From Marinospirillum alkalitolerans (GTDB lineage Bacteria > Pseudomonadota > Gammaproteobacteria > Pseudomonadales > Halomonadaceae), in assembly GCF_045055655.1 (NCBI RefSeq), contig NZ_JBANFI010000002.1, positions 375,376 to 439,375 of the forward strand: a stretch of DNA of 64,000 nucleotides, in the 5' to 3' direction. Shown in pieces: positions 17,956 through 26,513 of this stretch (the first letter of the stretch is position 1; each line of letters opens with the position of its first letter). The notes under the pieces were generated by a model that was not told the DNA's origin, did no database searches, and worked only from the letters and a program-made list of their open reading frames with translations. The position numbers and the translations under genes are program-made.

Positions 17956-17997
17956 CGCCGATTCCAAATCCATTACCTCAGTCTGTGGACAGCAAAC

Positions 17998-18132
17998 ATG
18001 AAACGTACATTTCAACCCAGCGTTCTCAAGCGCAAGCGTAACCACGGCTTCCGTGCTCGTATGGCTACTAAAAATGGTCGCCAAGTTTTGGCTCGCCGTC
18101 GTGCCAAAGGCCGCAAGAAGCTCTGCGCTTAA
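17998..18132 (+). CDS. rpmH: Large ribosomal subunit protein bL34
   Basis: 44-residue, very basic protein of the 50S subunit. The full sequence fits the family end to end: MKRTFQPSVLKRKRNHGFRA at the start, then ATKNGRQVLARRRAKGRKKL. It lies directly before rnpA (15-base gap), the universal arrangement. The ribosome site is poor (no clear AGGAG before the ATG). Confidence 0.98.
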   Translation: MKRTFQPSVLKRKRNHGFRARMATKNGRQVLARRRAKGRKKLCA

Positions 18133-18147
18133 GCTTGATTTTTCATT

Positions 18148-18546
18148 ATGAAAAACTGCGGTTTTCCCCGGTCCAAGAGACTCCTCACTCCCGGGGATTT
18201 CCGTTACGTTTTCGATCATACCCAGCATAAAGCCTTTTGTTGTGGCTATCTGCTACTCGCAACGCCGGCAAGAACACCTGAGTCACGAATTGGATTTGTC
18301 TTTGCCAAGAAAAATCTGCGTCTGGCCGTACAACGCAACCGTGTAAAACGGATTTTTCGTGAATCCTTTCGCACCCACCAGCAAGCTATCCCTCTCCTCG
18401 ACTTAGTTGTCCTCGCAACCAAAAGCGTTAATCGGCAACAGCCTGATGCACAGCTCGCACAAGAGTTGATCAAAGCATGGCAGCAACTTGCGCGCCGTGT
18501 TGGGTATGCTCAACAACCTCATTCACGAACAACTAAGCGGCAGTGA
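18148..18546 (+). CDS. rnpA: Ribonuclease P protein component
   Basis: Protein cofactor of RNase P, needed for 5' maturation of tRNA. 132 residues, basic. The core signature RIGFVFAKKNLRLAVQRNRV continues directly as KRIFRESFR (the RNR motif that contacts the RNA). The N-terminal FPRSKRLLTPGDFRYVF is also typical. Only four bases separate its stop from the yidC ATG; the yidD gene that usually sits here is absent. Confidence 0.96.
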   Translation: MKNCGFPRSKRLLTPGDFRYVFDHTQHKAFCCGYLLLATPARTPESRIGFVFAKKNLRLAVQRNRVKRIFRESFRTHQQAIPLLDLVVLATKSVNRQQPDAQLAQELIKAWQQLARRVGYAQQPHSRTTKRQ

Positions 18547-18550
18547 TCCC

Positions 18551-20209
18551 ATGGACGTAAAACGCATAGTGCTCTTTTCCTCCCTGGCGCTAGTCGCCTA
18601 TCTACTGATTATTCAGTGGAACCAAGACTATCACCAGACTGAAGTTCAGGTGCGAGCACCTGATATCCATCAGATCACACCTGATCTTGCTCAGGGTGAT
18701 GCAGCAACCGATGACAGCATTCTGGCATTCAGCGCTCCTCAAACTCAGGACGTGCAGACCTCTTTGCAGCAGCAACAGCGTCTGGTGCGTGTCGCGACTG
18801 ATACTCTTGATGTGCGTATTAACACGCGCGGTGGCGATATCGTTTTTGCCGCGTTGTTGCAACATCGTGCTCGTCTCAATTCAGATGATCCTTTTGTTCT
18901 GCTGCAAGATGATGATTTGCGCCACTATATCGTGCAAAGTGATGTCAGTGGCTTGGGTAATCAACAGCGGGTGCAGCTGGTTCCTGAGCAGTATGAATAC
19001 ATCATGCAAGATGGCGATGATCAGCTTGAAGTGGTCATGCGCGGTGAAGTGAATGGCGTTGAAGTGGCTAAAATCTTTACCTTTACGCGTCAAAGCCACT
19101 TGATTGATGTGCGCTATGAGCTGAACAACACCACTGATCAAGCCTTCCAGCCCAGTTTTGTTGGCTTAATCAAGCGCGACTCTAGCCCTGATCCAAGTCA
19201 GGGTGAATTCTTGGGGATGAGTGCTTATTTGGGCGGCGCCTTTTCAACACAAGAAACCCGCTACCAAAAAGTCAGCTTCAGCGATATTCAGCGTGAAAGC
19301 TTCCGTGAGTCTTCTCAGGGTGGCTGGGCCGCCATGCTGCAGCACTATTTTATCAGTGCCTGGATTCCTGAACCGAATGAAACCAGCCTGTTTAGCTCGC
19401 GAGCGGACCGCCAAGGCAACAATATTATTGGCTTTCGTGGACAAGAGCAGCTTCTAGCCCCCGGCCAAAGCCTGACCCTAGCAGCACAGACCTTTATCGG
19501 CCCCAAGGTACAGAGCGAAATGAAGCAGGTCGCTCAGCATCTTGATTTAACGGTGGATTACGGTTGGTTGTGGTTTATCGCGCAGCCACTTTTCTGGCTC
19601 CTAGACTGGTTCTATGGCTTTGTCGGTAACTGGGGTGTGGCGATTATTCTGGTCACCTTGGTCATCAAACTGGCCTTCTTTAAACTGTCGGCAACAGCTT
19701 ATCGCTCGATGGCGAACATGCGTCGTGTCGCACCTAAGCTACAGCGGATCAAAGAAGAAGCTGGGGATGATCGCCAGAAATTGTCTCAGGCGATGATGGA
19801 GTTATACCGCAAAGAGAAGATTAATCCGATGGGTGGCTGTCTGCCGATTTTGGTGCAGATGCCGGTCTTTATCGCACTTTACTGGATGCTGCTTGAATCT
19901 GTTGAACTGCGTCATGCGCCCTTTATGCTCTGGATCGCTGACCTGTCGATGAAAGACCCCTACTTCGTGCTGCCGATTCTGATGGGCGTCTCGATGTACT
20001 TGCAGCAGTTGTTGAACCCCACACCGCCAGATCCCATGCAGGCGAAGATCATGAAGATGCTGCCCATTATCTTTACCTTCTTCTTCCTGTTCTTCCCAGC
20101 GGGTCTGGTACTCTACTGGTTGGTGAATAACCTGCTGTCGATTTTGCAGCAGTGGTATATCACGCACAAGATAGAGAAAGAAGAAGCCTTAAAAACAGCC
20201 AAAAGTTAA
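18551..20209 (+). CDS. yidC: Membrane protein insertase YidC
   Basis: Inserts inner-membrane proteins alone or with SecYEG. 552 residues. N-terminal membrane anchor MDVKRIVLFSSLALVAYLLI, a large periplasmic beta domain (about 60-340), then the conserved five-helix insertase core beginning near WFIAQPLFWLLDWFYGFVGN and containing KEKINPMGGCLPILVQMPVF and the final FPAGLVLYWLVNNLLSILQQ. The chosen ATG follows directly after rnpA; the frame is open further upstream inside rnpA but that part is not homologous. The ATP synthase c subunit encoded downstream is a classic YidC substrate. Confidence 0.97.
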   Translation: MDVKRIVLFSSLALVAYLLIIQWNQDYHQTEVQVRAPDIHQITPDLAQGDAATDDSILAFSAPQTQDVQTSLQQQQRLVRVATDTLDVRINTRGGDIVFAALLQHRARLNSDDPFVLLQDDDLRHYIVQSDVSGLGNQQRVQLVPEQYEYIMQDGDDQLEVVMRGEVNGVEVAKIFTFTRQSHLIDVRYELNNTTDQAFQPSFVGLIKRDSSPDPSQGEFLGMSAYLGGAFSTQETRYQKVSFSDIQRESFRESSQGGWAAMLQHYFISAWIPEPNETSLFSSRADRQGNNIIGFRGQEQLLAPGQSLTLAAQTFIGPKVQSEMKQVAQHLDLTVDYGWLWFIAQPLFWLLDWFYGFVGNWGVAIILVTLVIKLAFFKLSATAYRSMANMRRVAPKLQRIKEEAGDDRQKLSQAMMELYRKEKINPMGGCLPILVQMPVFIALYWMLLESVELRHAPFMLWIADLSMKDPYFVLPILMGVSMYLQQLLNPTPPDPMQAKIMKMLPIIFTFFFLFFPAGLVLYWLVNNLLSILQQWYITHKIEKEEALKTAKS

Positions 20210-20223
20210 CTCTGCATTCAGGC

Positions 20224-20276
20224 TGTGGATAAAGTAAACAGGACCCCCTCACCATGAGGGGGTTTTGTTATCCACA
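20224..20276. repeat. Inverted pair of perfect DnaA boxes flanking the yidC terminator
   Basis: TGTGGATAA (20224-20232) and TTATCCACA (20268-20276) are exact inverted copies either side of the terminator hairpin, in the 81-base yidC-mnmE gap. Together they could also form an outer 9-bp stem. Confidence 0.75.
20244..20266 (+). terminator. Intrinsic terminator after yidC
   Basis: Eight-bp stem CCCCCTCA/TGAGGGGG with a three-base loop, then TTTT. Confidence 0.8.
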
Positions 20277-20290
20277 CCCCGGAGATTTTT

Positions 20291-21652
20291 ATGACCACTC
20301 AAGATACGATTGCAGCAATTGCCACAGCCCCAGGACGTGGTGGTGTCGGTATAGTGCGTGTCTCAGGCCCGCTGTGCGCGCGCTTGGCGCAGCAATTCCT
20401 TGGACGTCTTCCGCCCGCTCGCTATGCTCACTATGGCCCTTTTAAGAGCCCAGAAGGGCTGCTGCTGGATGAGGGCATCGCGCTTTTCTTTCCTGGTCCG
20501 CATTCTTTCACCGGTGAGGATGTACTGGAGTTTCAGGGCCACGGTGGCCCTGTTTTACTCGATCGCTTGCTGATGGCTTTAATTGCACAAGGCGTGCGCT
20601 TGGCTGAGCCAGGTGAATTCAGTCAGCGGGCCTTTCTCAACGATAAGCTGGATTTAGCCCAGGCCGAAGCCATCGCGGATCTGATTGATGCCACCTCTCA
20701 GCAGGCAGCAGAAAATGCGCTCAAATCCTTGCAAGGCGTGTTCTCGCACAAGATTCATCAGCTGGTCGATGGGTTGATTCAGCTACGCATGTATGTGGAA
20801 GCCGCCATCGACTTCCCTGAAGAGGAAATCGACTTTATCAGCGATGGCCATGTGCAGGGCCAGCTCGAAGGCTTATTAGCTCAGCTTGAAACGATTCAGC
20901 ATGAGGCGCAGCAGGGTTGCCTGCTCAGAGAAGGCATGAACGTGGTGCTGGCAGGACGCCCCAATGCGGGTAAATCCAGCTTAATGAATGCCTTGGCCGG
21001 TCAGGAACGTGCGCTGGTGACTGATATTGCCGGCACCACCCGCGATGTCTTGCGTGAGCAGATTCATCTAGATGGGATGCCGCTGCATATTATTGATACC
21101 GCTGGCCTACGCGAAACAGCGGATCAGGTTGAGCAGCTAGGTGTTGCACGCGCTTGGCAAGAAATCGAAAAAGCGGATCGCATTCTGTTGTTGGTTGATG
21201 CACAAACCACATCGAGCCTTCATCCAGAAGAGATCTGGCCGGAGTTTGTTCAGCGTCTTCCTCATCCAGAGCGTCTGACGCTGGTACGCAACAAGATCGA
21301 TCTCAGTGGAGAGGCCGCTGAATCTGATTTATCCACAAGCCCACCGGTGATTCGTATCGCAGCCAAGCATCAACAGGGTGTGGATGATTTAAAGCAGCAT
21401 CTCAAACAGGTTATGGGCTATCAGGGCACGACGGAAGGTGGATTTTCAGCGCGGCGGCGTCACCTGATCGCGCTCCAGCAAGCCCATCAGGCTTTGCTTC
21501 AAGGTCAGTTACAGCTACAGGGTGCAGGAGCAGGCGAACTGCTGGCAGAAGACCTGCGTGCAGCGCAAGAAGCACTCAATAGTGTGACGGGAGCTTTTAG
21601 TGCCGATGATCTGCTCGGCAAAATCTTTGGTGAATTCTGCATCGGCAAATAA
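20291..21652 (+). CDS. mnmE: tRNA modification GTPase MnmE
   Basis: With MnmG makes the 5-carboxymethylaminomethyl group on U34 of certain tRNAs. 453 residues. N-terminal tetrahydrofolate-binding domain (TIAAIATAPGRGGVGIVRVS), helical domain, inserted G domain with G1 GRPNAGKSS at 222-230, DIAGTTRD, DTAGLRE and NKID, and the C-terminal essential cysteine in FCIGK. The distal partner mnmG lies directly downstream but across a 450-base origin-like gap. A perfect DnaA box occurs in the coding sequence at 21329-21337. Confidence 0.97.
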   Translation: MTTQDTIAAIATAPGRGGVGIVRVSGPLCARLAQQFLGRLPPARYAHYGPFKSPEGLLLDEGIALFFPGPHSFTGEDVLEFQGHGGPVLLDRLLMALIAQGVRLAEPGEFSQRAFLNDKLDLAQAEAIADLIDATSQQAAENALKSLQGVFSHKIHQLVDGLIQLRMYVEAAIDFPEEEIDFISDGHVQGQLEGLLAQLETIQHEAQQGCLLREGMNVVLAGRPNAGKSSLMNALAGQERALVTDIAGTTRDVLREQIHLDGMPLHIIDTAGLRETADQVEQLGVARAWQEIEKADRILLLVDAQTTSSLHPEEIWPEFVQRLPHPERLTLVRNKIDLSGEAAESDLSTSPPVIRIAAKHQQGVDDLKQHLKQVMGYQGTTEGGFSARRRHLIALQQAHQALLQGQLQLQGAGAGELLAEDLRAAQEALNSVTGAFSADDLLGKIFGEFCIGK

Positions 21653-21691
21653 CGCATTTCTGAGTGACCACAAACATCGCTATGGCGCACT

Positions 21692-21726
21692 AGCGGCCCT
21701 CTTCTGTTGAGAGGGCCGCTTTTTTT
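21692..21726 (+). terminator. Intrinsic terminator after mnmE
   Basis: Ten-bp stem AGCGGCCCTC/GAGGGCCGCT followed by seven T. It insulates the origin-like gap from mnmE transcription. Confidence 0.9.
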
Positions 21727-21821
21727 GCGGGTGAATCGCCTTTAAGCTCATTGCAGGCTGTGTATACTTGGTCATCTAACCTAGGTACAAGCAGGTGACC
21801 AAGAGGTGAGTAGAAAGGGTC

Positions 21822-22018
21822 TGTGGGTAAAAGATCGCTTTATCCACAGGCTCAATGCAGCCAGCACACATCTTACTGGTGACTTACCCCTCAAGTTATT
21901 CAATACGCAAAGGCTTTTCTGATCGGCCTTCAGATCACTTATCCACATAAATTGTCCACACTAGTAATAACAATAATAAATATCTTTTAATTAATCTTGT
22001 TACAGTTATTGTGGATGG
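21822..22018. other. Probable chromosomal origin core (oriC) between mnmE and mnmG
   Basis: Perfect DnaA boxes at 21840-21848 and 21939-21947, one-mismatch boxes at 21822-21830 (TGTGGGTAA) and 21952-21960 (TTGTCCACA), and a weaker one at 22010-22018. The pair at 21939-21960 is followed after one base by TAG TAA TAA CAA TAA TAA (21962-21979), the repeating trinucleotide pattern called DnaA-trios, and then an AT-rich stretch up to about 22010. Boxes then trios then AT-rich DNA is the known layout of a bacterial origin unwinding element. Location beside mnmG matches the enterobacterial origin. The whole gap from the mnmE stop to the mnmG start is 450 bases and holds no gene. Confidence 0.75.
21961..21977. 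repeat. 17-bp exact repeat shared by both origin-like gaps (second copy 17791-17807)
   Basis: CTAGTAATAACAATAAT occurs identically at 17791-17807 (dnaA-rpmH gap) and 21961-21977 (mnmE-mnmG gap), both on the plus strand. It covers the DnaA-trio run. Confidence 0.9.
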
Positions 22019-22102
22019 GGATAAATCTATTTTTGTGTCGCTCCTCCCCCTTGTGCAGTTATACTTAGCCGTTTGCTTGGTCTTTTTGCTTGAGGTGTGC
22101 TT

Positions 22103-24004
22103 GTGGATTATCCAACCCGTTTTGATGTTCTTGTCATCGGTGGTGGTCATGCTGGAACGGAAGCCGCTTTGGCTGCTGCACGTATGGGCTGTCAAACCCT
22201 GCTCTTAACGCATAATGTTGAGACGCTGGGCCAGATGTCATGTAACCCCGCCATTGGCGGCATAGGGAAAAGCCATCTTGTGCGCGAAGTCGATGCGCTG
22301 GGTGGTGCGATGGCACTGGCCACAGATCAAGCCGGTATCCAATTCCGTGTTTTGAATTCGCGTAAAGGCCCTGCTGTGCGCGCCACACGGGCACAGGCTG
22401 ATCGGATTCTTTACAAGGCCGCGATTCGCCATATTCTTGAAAACCAGCCTAACTTGTCGATCTTTCAACAGGCTGTGGATGATTTAATCATTGAAGGTGA
22501 TCAAGTCACTGGTGCGGTCACTCAAGCCGGTATTCGCTTTTATGCCACCAGCGTGGTGCTTACCGCAGGAACCTTCCTTGGTGGATTGATTCATGTGGGG
22601 ATGAATCATTATTCAGGTGGACGCGCTGGTGATCCCCCCGCTCAAGCCTTGTCTCACCGATTACGTGAGCGTCCCTTCCGTATCGGCCGCCTCAAAACTG
22701 GAACGCCGCCGCGTATCGATGCACGCAGTGTCGACTTTTCAGTCATGGAAGCTCAGCCGGGTGATCAACCTCTGCCAGTGATGTCTTTTATGGGCTCAGT
22801 TGAGCAACATCCCCAGCAGATCAGCTGTTATATCACCCATACCAATGAGCGCACGCATGAGATCATTCGCCAGAATCTAGATCGCTCACCGATGTACTCA
22901 GGTGTCATCGAAGGCATAGGGCCACGCTACTGCCCTTCGATCGAAGACAAGATCCATCGCTTTGCCGATAAATCCAGCCATCAGGTCTTTATTGAGCCTG
23001 AAGGGTTAACGACCCATGAACTCTACCCAAATGGCATTTCTACCTCTTTGCCCTTTGATGTGCAGTTGGATCTGGTGCGCAGTATTCGTGGTTTAGAGCA
23101 GGCGCACATTACGCGTCCTGGTTATGCCATCGAGTACGACTACTTTAATCCACAGGATTTAAAAGCCAGCCTTGAGACCAAGTTGATTCATAACCTCTTC
23201 TTTGCAGGGCAGATTAATGGCACCACTGGCTATGAAGAGGCCGCCGCACAAGGGCTACTTGCAGGCACCAATGCTGCATTGCGTGCGCAGGATAAAGAGG
23301 CCTGGAGTCTACGTCGCGATGAGGCCTATCTTGGTGTTCTCGTCGATGATTTGATTACTCTGGGTACCAGCGAGCCTTATCGCATGTTCACCTCACGCGC
23401 TGAATATCGTTTACTGCTGCGTGAAGACAATGCGGATTTGCGCCTGACAGAACAAGGCCGCGCCTTGGGCTTGGTGGATGACCAGCGTTGGGCCGCTTTT
23501 GAGAAAAAGCGTGAGGCGATCGAGGCTGAAAAAGCGCGTTTCAAAGCCACGTGGATCCAGCCCAAAAGCGAGGCCGCTCAAGCCTTAGCCGCGCGACTCA
23601 GCCAGCCTTTAACACGTGAACATAGCTTGGAAGATCTCCTGCGCCGCCCTGAGCTGGAGTATGCCGATCTGGCCCCTTGGGCCGCAGGGGAGGCGGTTGA
23701 AGATCCAGCGGTACAAGATCAGGTCCAAACTCAGATCAAATATGCTGGCTATATCGAGCGCCAAGCCTTGGAGATTGAAAAGCTGCGTAAAGAAGAGCAA
23801 ACGCGCCTTCCTGCAGATTTGGATTATGCACAGGTGGATGGCTTATCGAACGAAATCAAGAATAAGCTGATTCAGCAGCATCCAGAAACCCTTGGCCAAG
23901 CACGGCGGATTCCTGGTGTGACCCCAGCGGCGCTTTCGATGCTGTTGATACATCTGAAAAAGCGTAGTCTGGCAGCCAACCATTCAGCTGAGTCAGCGCT
24001 ATGA
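22103..24004 (+). CDS. mnmG: tRNA uridine-5-carboxymethylaminomethyl modification enzyme MnmG
   Basis: FAD- and NADH-dependent partner of MnmE in wobble-uridine modification. 633 residues. The start GTG (then DYPTRFDVLVIGGGHAGTEA) has GAGG seven bases upstream; another GTG two codons earlier is less well placed. FAD-binding GGGHAGTEAALAAARMG, family signatures QMSCNPAIGGIGKSHLVREV and FLGGLIHVGMNHYSGGRAGD, and the C-terminal helical domain with IKYAGYIERQALEIEKLRKE. The stop overlaps the rsmG ATG (ATGA). Confidence 0.97.
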   Translation: MDYPTRFDVLVIGGGHAGTEAALAAARMGCQTLLLTHNVETLGQMSCNPAIGGIGKSHLVREVDALGGAMALATDQAGIQFRVLNSRKGPAVRATRAQADRILYKAAIRHILENQPNLSIFQQAVDDLIIEGDQVTGAVTQAGIRFYATSVVLTAGTFLGGLIHVGMNHYSGGRAGDPPAQALSHRLRERPFRIGRLKTGTPPRIDARSVDFSVMEAQPGDQPLPVMSFMGSVEQHPQQISCYITHTNERTHEIIRQNLDRSPMYSGVIEGIGPRYCPSIEDKIHRFADKSSHQVFIEPEGLTTHELYPNGISTSLPFDVQLDLVRSIRGLEQAHITRPGYAIEYDYFNPQDLKASLETKLIHNLFFAGQINGTTGYEEAAAQGLLAGTNAALRAQDKEAWSLRRDEAYLGVLVDDLITLGTSEPYRMFTSRAEYRLLLREDNADLRLTEQGRALGLVDDQRWAAFEKKREAIEAEKARFKATWIQPKSEAAQALAARLSQPLTREHSLEDLLRRPELEYADLAPWAAGEAVEDPAVQDQVQTQIKYAGYIERQALEIEKLRKEEQTRLPADLDYAQVDGLSNEIKNKLIQQHPETLGQARRIPGVTPAALSMLLIHLKKRSLAANHSAESAL

Positions 24005-24648
24005 AGGGCTGGGATCAAGACGCGCTGCGACAGCAGCTAGCACAAGGGATGATGGATCTTCAGCAAGAAGCCAGTGATCAACAGCTCGATCAACTGATCA
24101 GTTATCTTGCCCTCTTGTCGAAATGGAACCAAGCCTATAACCTCACTGCCGTGCGTGATCCACAAGAGATGGTGGTACGGCATCTGCTGGATAGTCTGAG
24201 TCTGTTGCCCTATATCGCAGCGGGTGAGCTGCTGGATGTGGGGTCTGGCGCAGGCTTGCCCTCGATTCCGATCGCGATTATGCGTCCTGATCTGCAAGTC
24301 AGATCAGTGGATTCGAATGGCAAAAAGGTGCGTTTTCAGGTGCAAGTCAAAGCCGCTTTACAGCTTGATCACTTTGATGTGACACAAGTGCGCGTAGAAG
24401 AGCACCAGCCCTTGGCCAAAAGCCCTCAGATTGTGAGCCGTGCCTTTGCCAGCTTGCAGGATTTTATTCAGTGGACAGAAGAGCTAGCGACTGAGGATGC
24501 TCGCTGGCTGGCGATGAAAGGCCAGTGGCCAGAAGAAGAACTGGCGGCCTTACCCGCAGGCTTTGCTCTGGCTGAATCGCATAGCCTGCAAGTACCCGGT
24601 GAAAGCGCACAAAGGCACCTGTTGATTATCCAGAGGCAAACAACTTAA
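24001..24648 (+). CDS. rsmG: 16S rRNA (guanine(527)-N7)-methyltransferase
   Basis: SAM-dependent methylation of G527 in 16S rRNA. 215 residues. The family pattern KWNQAYNLTAVRDPQEMVVR with HLLDSL, then the SAM-binding LLDVGSGAGLPSIPIAI and a DSNGKKVRFQVQ segment; a late SRAFASLQDF motif completes it. It overlaps mnmG by four bases and is followed by parA after 12 bases, as in many gammaproteobacteria. Confidence 0.95.
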   Translation: MKGWDQDALRQQLAQGMMDLQQEASDQQLDQLISYLALLSKWNQAYNLTAVRDPQEMVVRHLLDSLSLLPYIAAGELLDVGSGAGLPSIPIAIMRPDLQVRSVDSNGKKVRFQVQVKAALQLDHFDVTQVRVEEHQPLAKSPQIVSRAFASLQDFIQWTEELATEDARWLAMKGQWPEEELAALPAGFALAESHSLQVPGESAQRHLLIIQRQTT

Positions 24649-24660
24649 AGGACACTCGCT

Positions 24661-25446
24661 GTGACGCAGATTTTTGCCGTAACCAACCAGAAGGGGGGTG
24701 TGGGTAAAACAACCACCTGTATCAACCTCGCGGCGTCGCTTGTGGCGACTAAGCGTAAAGTGCTGCTCGTCGATATGGACCCACAGGGACATGCTACGCT
24801 AGGCAGCGGTGTGGATAAAAAATCGCTCCAGCATTCCCTTTACGATGTACTTTTAGCTGAGGTTGCTGCCAGTGCAGCCGTGTTGAAGACCGACCCCGCA
24901 GGCTATGATCTGCTGCCCGCCAATGTTGATCTGGCGGGCGCAGAAATTGCACTGATCGATCAGCCGCAGCGCGAGCGACGTCTTAGCCAAGCCTTAGCAA
25001 GTCTTGAAGCCCAGTATGATTTTATTCTGATTGATTGCCCGCCCTCGCTGAATCTACTCACCTTGAATGCCTTAACCGCAGCGCGTGGTGTACTGGTGCC
25101 TGTACAGTGCGAGTTTTACGCTTTAGAAGGCTTGGCCTCGCTGATGGAAACCCTTGAGCGTGTTGCACTTTCTGTCAATCCGGGTTTACAAATCACGGGT
25201 ATCCTGCGCACCATGTATGATCCACGTAATAGCTTGACTAAAGATGTGTCCGCGCAACTGATCGCCCATTTTGATCAGCGGGTACTGGGCACAGTGATTC
25301 CGCGCAATATTCGCCTTGCCGAAGCGCCAAGCTATGGTGTGCCCGTGTTAAGTTATGATCCGAAATCCAAAGGGAGCTTGGCCTATCTGGCTCTCGCCGG
25401 TGAGCTACTACGTAAATCAGCGGCAGCGGCTCCAGCCGTGAATTAA
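24661..25446 (+). CDS. parA: Chromosome-partitioning ATPase ParA (Soj)
   Basis: Walker-type ATPase that moves ParB-bound origins after replication. 261 residues. Deviant Walker A KGGVGKTTT at 11-19, the VDMDPQGHATLGSG stretch with the second Walker A' element, and FILIDCPPSLNLLTLNALTA as Walker B. The GTG start is the first codon with family homology (TQIFAVTNQKGG). A perfect DnaA box lies inside at 24810-24818. It is followed by parB after 36 bases; the parS sites lie about 9 and 11 kb away beside dnaN and recF. Confidence 0.96.
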   Translation: MTQIFAVTNQKGGVGKTTTCINLAASLVATKRKVLLVDMDPQGHATLGSGVDKKSLQHSLYDVLLAEVAASAAVLKTDPAGYDLLPANVDLAGAEIALIDQPQRERRLSQALASLEAQYDFILIDCPPSLNLLTLNALTAARGVLVPVQCEFYALEGLASLMETLERVALSVNPGLQITGILRTMYDPRNSLTKDVSAQLIAHFDQRVLGTVIPRNIRLAEAPSYGVPVLSYDPKSKGSLAYLALAGELLRKSAAAAPAVN

Positions 25447-25482
25447 TCGTTTTTCTCTTTCACAAAAAGGTCACCTAGATAG

Positions 25483-26364
25483 ATGAATATGGCAAAGAAA
25501 CGTGGATTAGGTCGTGGCCTGGATGCCTTGCTTGGTGCGGCCAAATCACCTGAAGCGCCTTTAGCCACGACAGAGCAGGAGCAGCTGGTTCAGCTCCCGA
25601 TCGAGTTTTTACAGCCAGGCCAATATCAGCCTCGGCGAGATATGCACAGCGAGGCCTTGGAAGAGCTGGCGGCATCGATTCGCCAACAAGGGATTATGCA
25701 GCCGATTCTGGTGCGCCATCTTGGGCCAGATCGCTACGAGATTATTGCTGGAGAAAGGCGTTGGCGCGCTGCGCAACTGGCGCAACTGGAGAAGGTCCCC
25801 TGTCTGATCCGTGAAGCAGAAGATCGGGATGTGGTGGCCTTGGCCCTGATCGAAAATTTACAGCGTGAAGATCTTAACCCGATTGAAGAAGCCATCGCGC
25901 TGCAAAGGTTGCAAAAAGAATTCAGTCTGACCCAGCAGCAGGTTGCCGAAGCCGTTGGTAAATCACGCAGTGGTATCAGTAATTTGCTGCGCTTGCTCCA
26001 GCTGCATCCAGAGGTACGCATTCTTTTAGAGCATGGCGATCTTGAGATGGGGCATGCGCGAGCCTTACTGAGTTTAGAGGCTCAGGATCAGTGTCAAGCA
26101 GCGCGTCAGGTGGTCGCACAGGGTTTATCGGTACGTCAGACTGAAAGTTTGGTTAAAAAATGGGCACAACCGAATCGCGACGAGCCGAGCCAGAAGGCAA
26201 AAGATCCAGATATCCAGCGGCTTGAAGAAAAGCTCCAAGCCTTGATCGGCGCACCGGTCAAAATTCATCATTCCGCGAAGGGTAAGGGACGCTTAGAAAT
26301 TGGTTACTCCAGCTTGGATGAGCTAGATGGGATACTCAATCGCTGGCGAATTGAGGCTGGCTGA
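25483..26364 (+). CDS. parB: Chromosome-partitioning protein ParB (Spo0J)
   Basis: CTP-dependent clamp that loads at parS and spreads. 293 residues. N-terminus KKRGLGRGLDALLG; CTP-binding core with QPRRDMHSEALEELAASIRQ, QPILVRHL and GERRWRAAQLA; ENLQREDLNPIEEA; a helix-turn-helix (LTQQQVAEAVGKSRSGISNL) for parS reading; and a C-terminal dimerisation domain ending LDGILNRWRIEAG. Either ATG, at 25483 or at 25489, could be used; neither has a well-placed Shine-Dalgarno sequence. Confidence 0.96.
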   Translation: MNMAKKRGLGRGLDALLGAAKSPEAPLATTEQEQLVQLPIEFLQPGQYQPRRDMHSEALEELAASIRQQGIMQPILVRHLGPDRYEIIAGERRWRAAQLAQLEKVPCLIREAEDRDVVALALIENLQREDLNPIEEAIALQRLQKEFSLTQQQVAEAVGKSRSGISNLLRLLQLHPEVRILLEHGDLEMGHARALLSLEAQDQCQAARQVVAQGLSVRQTESLVKKWAQPNRDEPSQKAKDPDIQRLEEKLQALIGAPVKIHHSAKGKGRLEIGYSSLDELDGILNRWRIEAG

Positions 26365-26426
26365 GGTAGCAAAATAACAGGATCTTGCACCTTGGTCTTA
26401 TTTGACTCGACAGACAGCGCTTATTG

Positions 26427-26455
26427 TTGAACAGAGATAGCGAAATCTCTATAAT
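26427..26455 (+). promoter_or_regulatory. Promoter of the ATP synthase operon
   Basis: TTGAAC, 17-base spacer, perfect TATAAT, about 58 bases upstream of the atpI ATG. The spacer contains the dyad AGAGAT-6-ATCTCT, whose right arm runs into the -10. Confidence 0.65.
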
Positions 26456-26513
26456 CCAAGCCCTGCTAAGCATGGCTGTCTACAATTTCAGTGTCCTAGA
26501 AGGTAAGAAAAAT

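Larger units (their letters stand above)
17428..17997. other. Non-coding dnaA-rpmH region with DnaA boxes and AT-rich tract (possible second origin part)
   Basis: 570 bases with no gene. It holds two perfect DnaA boxes in the same orientation (17476-17484, 17671-17679) and two one-mismatch boxes in the other (TGTGTATAA 17591-17599, TGTGCATAA 17653-17661). A strongly AT-rich tract at about 17740-17850 contains the 17-mer at 17791-17807 that recurs exactly in the mnmE-mnmG gap. In Pseudomonas the origin lies in the equivalent gap. Here the trinucleotide run is not next to a DnaA box, so this region alone looks less complete than the mnmE-mnmG one. Confidence 0.6.

Noticed and set aside
17911..18228. 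Minus-strand open frame over rpmH and the start of rnpA
   Set aside because: Antisense to two universally conserved genes; no homology.
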